This document shows positions 33,252 through 41,100 of a stretch of DNA of 64,000 nt, piece by piece. Within the stretch, counting starts at the first letter, position 1. The number at the start of each line of letters is the position of its first letter. A program made the position numbers and the translations under genes. The DNA is from Byssovorax sp. (GTDB lineage Bacteria; Myxococcota_A; Polyangia; Polyangiales; Polyangiaceae), in contig JANYGI010000047.1 of the NCBI GenBank assembly GCA_025362495.1, positions 62,001 through 126,000 of the forward strand. The letters are read 5' to 3'. The notes beneath the pieces are model-generated. The model did not search any database and was not told where the DNA came from. It worked only from the letters and a program-made list of their open reading frames with translations.

Positions 33252-34136
33252 TCATTTCTTGTCGCTGGCAACAGCCCCGGGCGGCGCCTCGACGGCGCAG
33301 CGAATACCGAGGAATCCGCACCGATACGTGGTCTCGAACGAGCCCGGGCGGCCGGGTCGCACCAGCTCGGGAGTGCCATCCTTCCAGCTCCCGCCGCGGC
33401 CGTCGCGGGTCGGCGTCTTCGCGTCGTCCTTCTTCGTCGTCCATTCGAAGACGTTGCCCGCGAGATCGTGAATGCCTTGCGGGGTGTCGCCCTTCGGTGA
33501 CGACGCCACGGGGCACGTTCCGGTGTGGAGCGAGACGCCCGACCAGCAGAGCTGGTCCGTCGGCTTGTCGGCGCCCCAGGGGTACGGGCGCGACTCGGGC
33601 CCTCGCGAGGCGTACTCCCACTCTTCGTTGGTGAGCAGGCGCTTCTGCTGGAACGCGCAGTACGAGGTAGCCTGGGCGAAATCGACGCAGTTGATCGGGT
33701 GATTGCCCTTCCCCTCCATCCCGTAGGTGTGCTGCGGAGCGCAGGTGAGAAAATCGGTACTGCATTTCCCGGCCTTGGTGCAGGCCGTGTACTCGTCCGC
33801 CGTCGTCTCGGAGACATCGACGCAGAGCGAAGCCACGGTGATCTCGTGCTTCGGCGCGCCGAGGGTGATCTTGCCGCCGGGGACGAGGGCCATGCCCGCG
33901 GGACAGCCCTTCTTGTCGGCGGGCGCCGGCGTCGCGACAGGCGCGGTGGTCGGGGCGGCGCTCGGGGTCGCGCTGGCGATCGGGAGTGCCGGGCTCGTCG
34001 TCGGCTCGGCGCTCGGCGCCGTCGTCGGCGCGGCGCTCGGCGTGGGCGGAGGGGCGATCGGCTCGGGATTTCCCGAGCAAGCGGCGAGGGCGAGGGCCGT
34101 CGAGAAGAAGGCGGCGGGGAGGGCAGTTGAGCGCAT
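33252..34136 (-). CDS. SUMF1/formylglycine-generating-enzyme-like lipoprotein
   Basis: A 294-residue lipoprotein: lipobox ALALAAC, a Pro/Thr/Ala tether of about 55 residues, then an FGE-sulfatase domain (GMALVPGGKITLG, NHPINCVDFAQATSYCAFQQKRLLTNEEWEYASRG, GNVFEWT, GGSW, and the final IRCAVEA). Most exported members of this C-type-lectin-like family are not true formylglycine-generating enzymes but bind ligands or carry non-haem iron. Six or more Cys suggest disulphides. The ATG has no Shine-Dalgarno; a TAGGTT -10-like box 8 bases upstream suggests a leaderless transcript. Convergent with the zinc-ribbon gene, divergent from the beta-helix lipoprotein. Confidence 0.85.
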   Translation of the reverse strand: MRSTALPAAFFSTALALAACSGNPEPIAPPPTPSAAPTTAPSAEPTTSPALPIASATPSAAPTTAPVATPAPADKKGCPAGMALVPGGKITLGAPKHEITVASLCVDVSETTADEYTACTKAGKCSTDFLTCAPQHTYGMEGKGNHPINCVDFAQATSYCAFQQKRLLTNEEWEYASRGPESRPYPWGADKPTDQLCWSGVSLHTGTCPVASSPKGDTPQGIHDLAGNVFEWTTKKDDAKTPTRDGRGGSWKDGTPELVRPGRPGSFETTYRCGFLGIRCAVEAPPGAVASDKK

Positions 34137-34144
34137 CGACAGCG

Positions 34145-34239
34145 AACCTATCGGGATCCCCGGCGCGCGGAAAGGGGAACCTCGGATTCGCCACCAGCGA
34201 AATACCACGGTGGACCCGCGCCGGCGCAGCCGATAGGCT
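34145..34239. promoter_or_regulatory. Divergent promoter region with two leaderless-type -10 boxes
   Basis: On the plus strand TGGACC (34211-34216), a 17-base spacer and TAGGCT (34234-34239) place +1 at or near the A of the ATG at 34246. On the minus strand TAGGTT (34150-34145) lies 8 bases before the ATG at 34136, with a weaker TTTCCG at the -35 distance. Neither start codon has a Shine-Dalgarno sequence. Confidence 0.45.
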
Positions 34240-34245
34240 GGCGCG

Positions 34246-35253
34246 ATGAGAGCTGCCCGAGCGGTCCTGGCGTTGCTTCTTCCCGTCGCGATCACGGCCG
34301 CGTGCAGCAGCACCCCATCGAGCCCGACGACGACGGGATCGGGCGGCGGATCGAGCGTGACGACGAGCGCCAGCACCTCGGGGCAAGGCGGCGCGAGCAC
34401 GGGTGACACGTCCGCGAGCACCTCTGGCTCCGGCGGCTCCGGGGGCTCCGGCGGCTCCGTTCCCTGGGTTTGCCCCGGCGACGAGCCGGACGAGACCAAC
34501 ACCGGTGTCCCCGTCGGGGTCGCGTTGAAGGTGGTCAATCAAGACGTCGTCGTCACCCAGGATGGTACGGTGATCGACGCGCAGGACATCCATGGTTTCC
34601 TGGAGATCCAGGCCAGCCATGTGAAGGTGACGCGCTCGATCGTCCGCGGGCACGCGACCGCGGCGACCACGGCGATCATCCGGATCAAGTCGGGGACTGA
34701 CATCCTGATCGAGGACACCGAGATCGCCGCGTCAGCGCCCTCGGTCGACGTCGACGGCTTCTCGGGAGGGGATTTCACGGGGCGCCGGCTCAACATTCAC
34801 GGCGGCGTCGACGGGATGAAGCTCGGCTCGAACTCGACGGTGGAGTGCTCGTACATCCACGATCTCGCCGCCTTCGCCTCGGATCCGAACCAGAACGGCG
34901 GGCCGACCCACAACGACGCCATCCAGATCCTCGCCGGGACGGGGATCCACATCGTCGGCAACCAGCTCTTGGCGGCGACGGCCGACAACTCGGCCATCCA
35001 GATCACCGAGGACTTCGGCGTGGTCTCCGACGTTCACATCGAGAGCAACTGGGCCGACGGGGGCGGCTGCACGTTCAACTTCTCCCACAAGGGGGCGACT
35101 TCGCTGAAGAAGCTGTTCACGAGCGGCAACCGCTTCGGGCGCAACTCGTCCTTCAAGTGCCCGATCCTGAAGAGCACCAAGACCACGCTGGTGTCGACCG
35201 GCGACGTGTGGGACGACGACAGCACCGAAGTGCCGATCCAGACGCACGATTGA
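34246..35253 (+). CDS. Right-handed beta-helix (pectate-lyase-like) lipoprotein
   Basis: A 335-residue lipoprotein: lipobox ITAAC, a Ser/Thr/Gly tether to residue ~75, then a parallel beta-helix body whose turns repeat hydrophobic-x-hydrophobic-x patterns (GFLEIQASHVKVTRSIVRG, IRIKSGTDILIEDTEI, VECSYIHDL, NDAIQILAGTGIHIVGNQL, AIQITEDFGVVSDVHIESN). This fold occurs in polysaccharide lyases and carbohydrate esterases. I cannot identify a catalytic Lys/Arg/Asp set, so it may be a binding protein instead. A GH5 hydrolase lies directly downstream in convergent orientation, which fits a polysaccharide context. Confidence 0.78.
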   Translation: MRAARAVLALLLPVAITAACSSTPSSPTTTGSGGGSSVTTSASTSGQGGASTGDTSASTSGSGGSGGSGGSVPWVCPGDEPDETNTGVPVGVALKVVNQDVVVTQDGTVIDAQDIHGFLEIQASHVKVTRSIVRGHATAATTAIIRIKSGTDILIEDTEIAASAPSVDVDGFSGGDFTGRRLNIHGGVDGMKLGSNSTVECSYIHDLAAFASDPNQNGGPTHNDAIQILAGTGIHIVGNQLLAATADNSAIQITEDFGVVSDVHIESNWADGGGCTFNFSHKGATSLKKLFTSGNRFGRNSSFKCPILKSTKTTLVSTGDVWDDDSTEVPIQTHD

Positions 35254-35280
35254 GCGCTCGCCCTCGATTGACGCGCCCTG

Positions 35281-36396
35281 CTACCGCAGCAGCGCCGCGG
35301 TGAGCTCGGGATCCCAGACACCGGTCTTGCGGTCGAAGATCTTGAATCGACCGCCGTCGTCCCAGTAAGCCCAGCCGATCCCTTGCTTCTCGGCCTCCTC
35401 GCGCACGAGCCGCGTCCAGCGGGCGCGCGAGGCGTGATCGATGGCGTCGCCCGCGCCGAGCTCGCCCAGGTAGAGCGGGCGCTTCGTGCGCTCGGCGTAG
35501 GCGCGCGCCATGGCGAACTCGGCCAGCACCGCGGCAGGGCCGCCGGGGTTGTCAGCCGCAGGGGTGGAGTTGTACCGCTTGAACCAGTCGGCCACCCACT
35601 CGACCTTCAAGGCGCCCGGGGCCGGCGTGATCGGCGCCGCCGGCGGCCCGGGGAACGTTATCCCGATCGTGGCATACTCGGGTGGCATGAAAGGCATGCC
35701 TTGATGAGTGAAGAGGATCGGCTGGTACATGTGGAAGCTGGTGATGAGGGCGGGATCGCCGGCGGGTAAATCGAGGTTGGCGAGCTCCTTCGCGGCGGCC
35801 CAGAACGCGCTGTCGACGATCACCCGGCGCGCGGGATCGGCGCTCCGGATCGCGGCGAGGCCCTGGACGAGCAGGGCGTTCCACCGCGGCGCGGTGAGCT
35901 TCCCCGTGGGCTCGTTGAGCAGCTCGTAGAGCACCGAGGCCGGGCGATCGTGGTAGCGCGCGGCGATCTGCTTCCAGATCCCGGCGAAGCGATCGGCGTT
36001 CCCGTCGGGGTCGTCCATCAGCTCTTCGTAGTGGTGGAAGTCGACGATGGCCGTCATCTTGCGGCTGATGGTCTGTTCGATCGCCCAGTCGACGCGGCGA
36101 AAGAAGTCCTCGTCGACTGTGTACGGCGCGGACACGGCGGCGTGGGCGTTGAAGCGGATCGGGATGCGCACGTGGTCGAAGCCGGCCGCGGCGACGTCGG
36201 TGAAGAAGCGTTCATCGAGCGTCACGCCCCACTCCCCTTCCTTCGGCGCGTCGAGCGCGTTGCCGGCGTTGATGCCGCGGTGAAGCTCGCCGGGGACGAA
36301 CGCGTGCGGCGCGGCAGGCAAGAGCGGCGCGACGTCGGGGATGCAGCCGGAGAGCGCGGCGATACCGCAGAGCTGGGCGAGGCGGCGCAGGAGCAT
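35281..36396 (-). CDS. Glycoside hydrolase family 5 (cellulase-like) lipoprotein
   Basis: A 371-residue exported enzyme: lipobox ALSGC, then a GH5 TIM barrel. Recognisable are GINAGNALDAP at the start of the barrel, HVRIPIRF (conserved Arg), VDFHHYEELM (conserved His pair), the acid/base E162 in LYELLNEPT, and the nucleophile Glu near 309 in YLGELGAG. GH5 members cleave beta-1,4-glucans, mannans and related polysaccharides; the subfamily is not clear. The reading begins directly at the signal peptide. A 30-bp near-perfect palindrome lies 38-68 bases upstream and may be an operator. Confidence 0.9.
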   Translation of the reverse strand: MLLRRLAQLCGIAALSGCIPDVAPLLPAAPHAFVPGELHRGINAGNALDAPKEGEWGVTLDERFFTDVAAAGFDHVRIPIRFNAHAAVSAPYTVDEDFFRRVDWAIEQTISRKMTAIVDFHHYEELMDDPDGNADRFAGIWKQIAARYHDRPASVLYELLNEPTGKLTAPRWNALLVQGLAAIRSADPARRVIVDSAFWAAAKELANLDLPAGDPALITSFHMYQPILFTHQGMPFMPPEYATIGITFPGPPAAPITPAPGALKVEWVADWFKRYNSTPAADNPGGPAAVLAEFAMARAYAERTKRPLYLGELGAGDAIDHASRARWTRLVREEAEKQGIGWAYWDDGGRFKIFDRKTGVWDPELTAALLR

Positions 36397-36434
36397 CCGA
36401 CGAGGGTAGACGATCGGTCGAGAGCGTGGATGAC

Positions 36435-36464
36435 AATTCGTGGCATCAGCTGATGCCGCGAATT
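36435..36464. promoter_or_regulatory. 30-bp near-perfect palindrome upstream of GH5 gene
   Basis: The two 15-base arms AATTCGTGGCATCAG and CTGATGCCGCGAATT are inverted copies with a single mismatch and no spacer. The sequence is AT-richer than its surroundings and overlaps a TTGTCA (-35-like, minus strand, 36436-36431). It is not followed by a T-run on either strand, so a protein-binding site for a dimer is more likely than a terminator. Confidence 0.6.
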
Positions 36465-36495
36465 TGACGCGCCGCGCGGGCGCTCGCCGTGTGAA

Positions 36496-37278
36496 TCAGG
36501 CGCGCTTGCCAGCGATGCGCGAGAGCAGCGCCGCGAGCGCGACGGCGGGGAGCATGCCAATCAGGCAGACCGCGGCGATCTCGATCCGCAGGAGCGAGGT
36601 GCGCCCCATGCGGCTGGTCCAGAGCGCATAGCCAATCACCGCCGCGAAGCCGCCCATCGCGGCCACCGCGCCGCTCAGGGCGAGGGCCCACCTGTGCCCG
36701 GTGGGCGACGCGGAGAGGACGCCGCCGACAGCGCCGAACAGCGCCACCAGACCGAGCAAGCGAGCCGCGCCGAAGTGCAGCAAAGCGAGAGCGATGTTCA
36801 CGTCGAGCACGGCGAGCATCGATGGCAGGAGCGCGGCCGCGAGGATCAGGACGAGCCCCGCCACTTGCAGCCTCCCGCCGCCCACGCCCACGCGCGCGAG
36901 AGGCATGGTCGCCGGCGCAGCAGGGTTTGCGGGGCCGGGCGTGACGGCGCTCTTCCCCGGAGTCTCCGTCGCAGCCGGGCTCTCTTTTGCGGTCGTCGCG
37001 GGCTTGGCGCGCTCGGCCTCGACGGCGGCCACGGCGTCGGGGCCGAGAAGAGCGAGCAGCTCGTCCGCGGTGCGGCCCCGCTCGAAGAGGCCGAGGAGCA
37101 GCTCGCCCGGGAGCTTCTTTTCCTGCTCGAGCGCGGTGCGCACCGCCTCGTCGCTCCACCCGTCTTCGCGGAGCAGCCGGAGGACGTTCGCGGGCTCCAT
37201 CAGGATGAGGAGCTGGCTCCCGTCAGCGTGCTCGAGCAGCGCGAGGAGAACATCGACGGTGGAAGGACGGAGAGCCAT
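36496..37278 (-). CDS. Hypothetical membrane protein with helical N-terminal domain
   Basis: A 260-residue protein I do not recognise. Residues 1-95 are a soluble helical domain (VDVLLALLEHADGSQLLILM, ANVLRLLREDGWSDEAVRTALE, GLFERGRTADELLALLG), resembling small repeats seen in proteins that act on others by helix packing. A Pro/Ala/Thr linker follows (to ~residue 130), then four predicted membrane helices (VAGLVLILAAALLPSMLAVL to the end). It could be an envelope regulator; no enzyme motif is visible. It is transcribed separately from the GH5 gene on the same strand, with the palindrome between them. Confidence 0.6.
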   Translation of the reverse strand: MALRPSTVDVLLALLEHADGSQLLILMEPANVLRLLREDGWSDEAVRTALEQEKKLPGELLLGLFERGRTADELLALLGPDAVAAVEAERAKPATTAKESPAATETPGKSAVTPGPANPAAPATMPLARVGVGGGRLQVAGLVLILAAALLPSMLAVLDVNIALALLHFGAARLLGLVALFGAVGGVLSASPTGHRWALALSGAVAAMGGFAAVIGYALWTSRMGRTSLLRIEIAAVCLIGMLPAVALAALLSRIAGKRA

Positions 37279-37358
37279 GGCGGGAGGAGGCTAATCCAGG
37301 TGTTCGCCGCGCGCCACAGGCGATCGTGCGCCCGACGCGCGGCGCCCCTGAAGGGCCC

Positions 37359-37961
37359 TCACGCCGCCATGACGACCTTCATGCACTCGTCTTGCTTGTT
37401 GACGAAGAGGTCGAATCCGCGGGGCGCCTCGTCGAGGGGTATACGGTGGGTGATGACGAAGCTGGGATCGATCTCCCCGCGCTGGATGCGCTCCAGGAGC
37501 GGGCGCATGTAGCGCTGGACGTGGCATTGCCCGCTCCTCAGCGTGAGCGGGCGGTTCATGATCGCGCCGATCGGGAACTTGTCGAGCTGCCGGGCGGCGA
37601 CGGCGTCGAGCGCCGTCACGCCGAGGAGCGCCGCCGTCGCCGCGGCGACCCTGCCCCGCTCCGCGCGCCTGGAGGCGAGGGTCGAGCCGAGGATCGCGAG
37701 ATCCGAGAGATCGTACCCGACGCGCGCCCACAGCCAGCCGGCGGCGCGCGGCCGCCCGAGAATGCCAATCCCCGCGGTGAGCTCGCGGAGCCCGATGGCC
37801 CGCATCACCTTGTGGCTACGAGGATTACTGCGTAAACCGATCACCCGGACGAGGGCGCGAGGCGCCGCCAGGTGCAGGGCCCCGAGGCCGACGCTGAGCC
37901 ACCCCAGGCCCCGCGCGAGCCGCTCGGCGCTCGCCGTCGTCTGCTGCGTTGAACTGGCCAT
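37359..37961 (-). pseudogene. Chimeric remnant: hydrophobic cyclase/dehydrase-neighbour protein joined to the C terminus of a Zn alcohol dehydrogenase
   Basis: The 200-residue frame joins two unrelated pieces. Residues 1-~124 are a hydrophobic protein of the type found beside cyclase/dehydrase genes (LGWLSVGLGALHLAAPRAL, IGLRELTAGIGILGRPRAAGWLWARVGYD). From about residue 126 (DKFPIGAIMNRPLTLRSG, HVQRYMRPLLERIQRGEIDP, THRIPLDEAPRGFDLF) it is unmistakably the last 75 residues of a glutathione-independent formaldehyde-dehydrogenase-like Zn alcohol dehydrogenase. The catalytic and NAD-binding parts of that enzyme are missing. An in-frame deletion between adjacent genes is the simplest explanation; the junction is near 37584. 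A strong AAGGAAGGAGGGG Shine-Dalgarno remains, so the fusion is probably still translated. The dehydrogenase activity must be lost. Confidence 0.75.
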
Positions 37962-37998
37962 CTTTCCCCTCCTTCCTTCGTTGAAACACGAGGTCGCG

Positions 37999-38048
37999 GA
38001 CAGGCATCTTCCAGGAGCGCCCGCCGGGCAGGACAGGCATGCTCCAGG
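37999..38048. repeat. 17-base direct repeat upstream of the chimeric gene
   Basis: GACAGGCATCTTCCAGG (37999-38015) and GACAGGCATGCTCCAGG (38032-38048) differ at two positions and start 33 bases apart, roughly three helical turns. They lie 38-87 bases upstream of the chimeric gene start, a position suited to activator or repressor binding. The 212-base region between the chimeric gene and the next gene holds nothing else I can support. Confidence 0.45.
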
Positions 38049-38173
38049 CGCGACGGCGTCCGAGGCGTCGCCTCACGTATTTCACGACTCGTGCCACCGC
38101 GCGGCCAGCAGGCGCTCGCTCGGCGCTCTCGGCGGTGGCCGCGCCGCCTCGACGGCGGCGCCTCGATCCAGGT

Positions 38174-41100
38174 TCAGCTCCCCCGACGCGGCAGGGTGAC
38201 TATGAACTCGGTGTGCATGCCTTCCACGGTGTCGAAGACGATCGTCCCGCCGTTGCTCTGGACGATCTCGTAGCTGATGGAGAGGCCGAGCCCGGTGCCC
38301 TCGCCCGGGGGCTTGGTGGTGAAGAAGGGATTGAAGATCTTCTCGCGCACCGAGGGAGGGATGCCAGCGCCGTTGTCGCGGACGCGGATCTCCACCCGAT
38401 CTCCGAGGCTCTTCGTGGAGACGCGGATCGTGGGCGAGAAGCGCTCGCCCAGGCGCTGGCGCTGGGCGCGGGCGGCGTAGCAAGCGTTGTTGATCAAATT
38501 GAGGAACACCCTGCCAATCTCCTGAGAGGGGATGAGGATCGTGCCGACGGCAGGATCGTAGGCGGTCTCGATCGAGACGTTGAAGGCGGTGTCCTGGGAG
38601 CGGAACCCCTGGTAGGCGAGGTTGGTGTACTCGCCGAGCAGGGCGTTGACGTCGATGTCGCGGCGCTCGCCCGCGCCCGAGCGCGAGTGCTCGAGCATGG
38701 CGCGGACGATGTCGTCGGCGCGCTTGCCGTGCTCGTTGATCTTGGCCGCGTTCTGCTGCAGATCGCCGATGATCTCGTCGATCGCCGTCAGGCTGTCGGG
38801 ATCGAGCCGGGCCTTCTGGCCCTGGATCTCCTGGAGCAGATCGTCGGCGAGGCCGACCGAGAGCTCGGCGAAGTTGTTGATGAAGTTGAGAGGGTTCTTG
38901 ATCTCGTGGGCGATACCCGAGGTGAGCGCGCCGAGCGAGGCCAGCTTCTCCTGCATGATGAGCTGCTTCTGCGTCTCCTTCAGGCGACGGAGCGTGAGAG
39001 AGAGCTCTTCGTTGCTGGTGCTGAGCTCCTGGGTGCGGACCTTGACCCGGTTCTCGAGCGTATCGTAGAGGCGGGCGTTCTCGAGCGAGATCGCGGCCTG
39101 CGCGGCGAGCAGCTCGAGCACCCGGCAGCGCTCCGGGGTGAAGGCCGAGGCCACGAGGTTGTTCTCGAGGTAGAGCACGCCGACGAGCTGCTGGTGCGAG
39201 AGGATTGGCATGCAGAGGATCGATTTCGGGCGCGCGGTGGCCACGTAGGGATCAGACCGGAACTGCCCCTCGTTGGCCGCGTCGCCGAGGACGATGCTCT
39301 CGCGGGTGCGCTCGACGTAGCGCACGATGGCCCGGGAGACGTCGGCGCGATCTTCCACCGTCGCGTCCGTGACGAGGATGGCCTCGGCCCCGCTGCCGGC
39401 CTCGACGATGATCTCGTGATCTCCCTTGAGGAGCAGCAAACCCCGCTGGGCGCCGGCGTTCTCGAGCACCGTGGTCATCAGCTTGCGGAGGAGCTCGTCG
39501 AGGACGATCTCCCCGGAGATGGCCTGAGAGGCCTTCATGACGGTGATCAGATCGAGCGCGGCGCCGCTGGTGCCCTCGCCGCCCGGGCGGATCTCGAGCC
39601 CTGCCCGCGGGAGGAGGCCGGCGTGCTGCACGTCGAGCGCCGCGACCTTCGCCGTCGCGCCCCAGCGGAGGTACGCATAGCGGGCCTCAGCGAGGTACGC
39701 GCGGGCGATCTTCTTGAGGCCGCGCGCGAGGTAGAAGCTCGCCGCGAGCTCCCCGGCGATGGCCTGGTGGTGGGTGAACTCCTGCTCTGCCGCGCCCTCG
39801 ATGGCCTTGTCGTAGAGGGCCATGGCGGACTCGCTGTCGCCGAGCACGCGGGCCTCTTCGGCGCGGACGAGGTCGTATTTGTAGCCGAAGTTCTCCGGGC
39901 TGTTCTCGGCCCAGAGCGCGAGCTTCTTGCGGTCTTCCTCGAAGAGGGCGAGGCGCGATTCCCGCTCTTCCGGCGTCGAGGTGGGGAGGACCGCCGCCAT
40001 CACGAGAGCGCGGAAGAAGCGAAACTCGGCCTCGGCGATGTGACCGAAGACGAAATGGATGTGGGTCGCGCCGCTCGTGGCGAGGGCCAGCGCGCGCGGG
40101 ATGTCGCCGAAGATGAAGGCGACGATCATGTCGAGCAGCTCGTACGTCAGGCGGACGGCGAGGTAGGCCGCCGAGCGCTCGATCACCCCGGCTTCGCCGA
40201 TCTCGGCCTCTTGCTCGGGCAGGATCGAGCCCCGGATGAGCAGCGTCGTCATGCGGAGGAAGCAGGACATGAACTGCGCGTTGTCGGCGTGGCCGAGGCG
40301 CACCTGCATGTCGTAGTGGCGCCGCGTGCGCTCCTGCAAGGCCTGGAGCTCGTCGCCGCCGAGGAGCGGGAGGAAGATGCTTTGCGCCGCGGAGACCCCT
40401 GCCCCGTTGGGCGATCCCGACTCCATCAGGGCAGTATAGGAGCGTTCGAGGAAGGGATAGCTGGTGCGGAGCGGGCGGCGCCAGGGGTTGACGAAGGCGC
40501 TGAACCAGAACTCGACGCGAGAGCGGATGTTGACGCCGTCGAGGCGGTCGGCGAGGCCGAGCGCTACCTCGCCGAGGGCGTGCGCCGTGGCGTAGTCGGC
40601 CGTCATCGCGCTGTGCGCGACGGCGTACGTGGCGTACCCCATCGATGATCCCGGCGAGACGCCGTGCTCGAGCGACTCGTTCACCAGGGTCATGGCGAAG
40701 AGGGTGAAGAGCATCGGGTTGGTGTACGCGCCATAGACCATGTCTTGCGACAGGAGCTCGGTGCGGGCGCGCGACGAGGGATCCGTGGCCTCGGCGAGGT
40801 GGACGAGATCAGGAATGTTGCGGCCGGCCAGCGCGGCGCCGAGCCTGGCGCCCTCGGCGCCGCACGCCGGGCCGAGCTGCTCGGGAGCAGGCACCTCGAC
40901 GCCGTAGAGGGCGAGCGCCGCGCCGCTGGCCCGACGCACGCCGTCGTGGTCAGCGCCGCTGACGTAGGCCATGACCTCGAGCGCGTGAACTCGAGCCTTC
41001 TCGGCGGTCGTCGCGGCGCCGGCGAGGGCCACCGCGAAGCGGGCCATGGCCGCGTCGATGTGCCCGAGGAGGTGCTCGCACTCGGCGCGGAGCACGTGAA

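Noticed and set aside
34246-36396. Beta-helix and GH5 genes as a polysaccharide utilisation locus
   Set aside because: They are convergent, have no shared promoter, and no transporter or regulator for polysaccharide is next to them. The link is only suggestive.
38039-40648. 869-codon plus-strand open frame antisense to the sensor kinase
   Set aside because: The composition is dominated by Arg, Glu, Gly and Asp typical of shadow frames; the minus strand has intact GAF and histidine kinase motifs.
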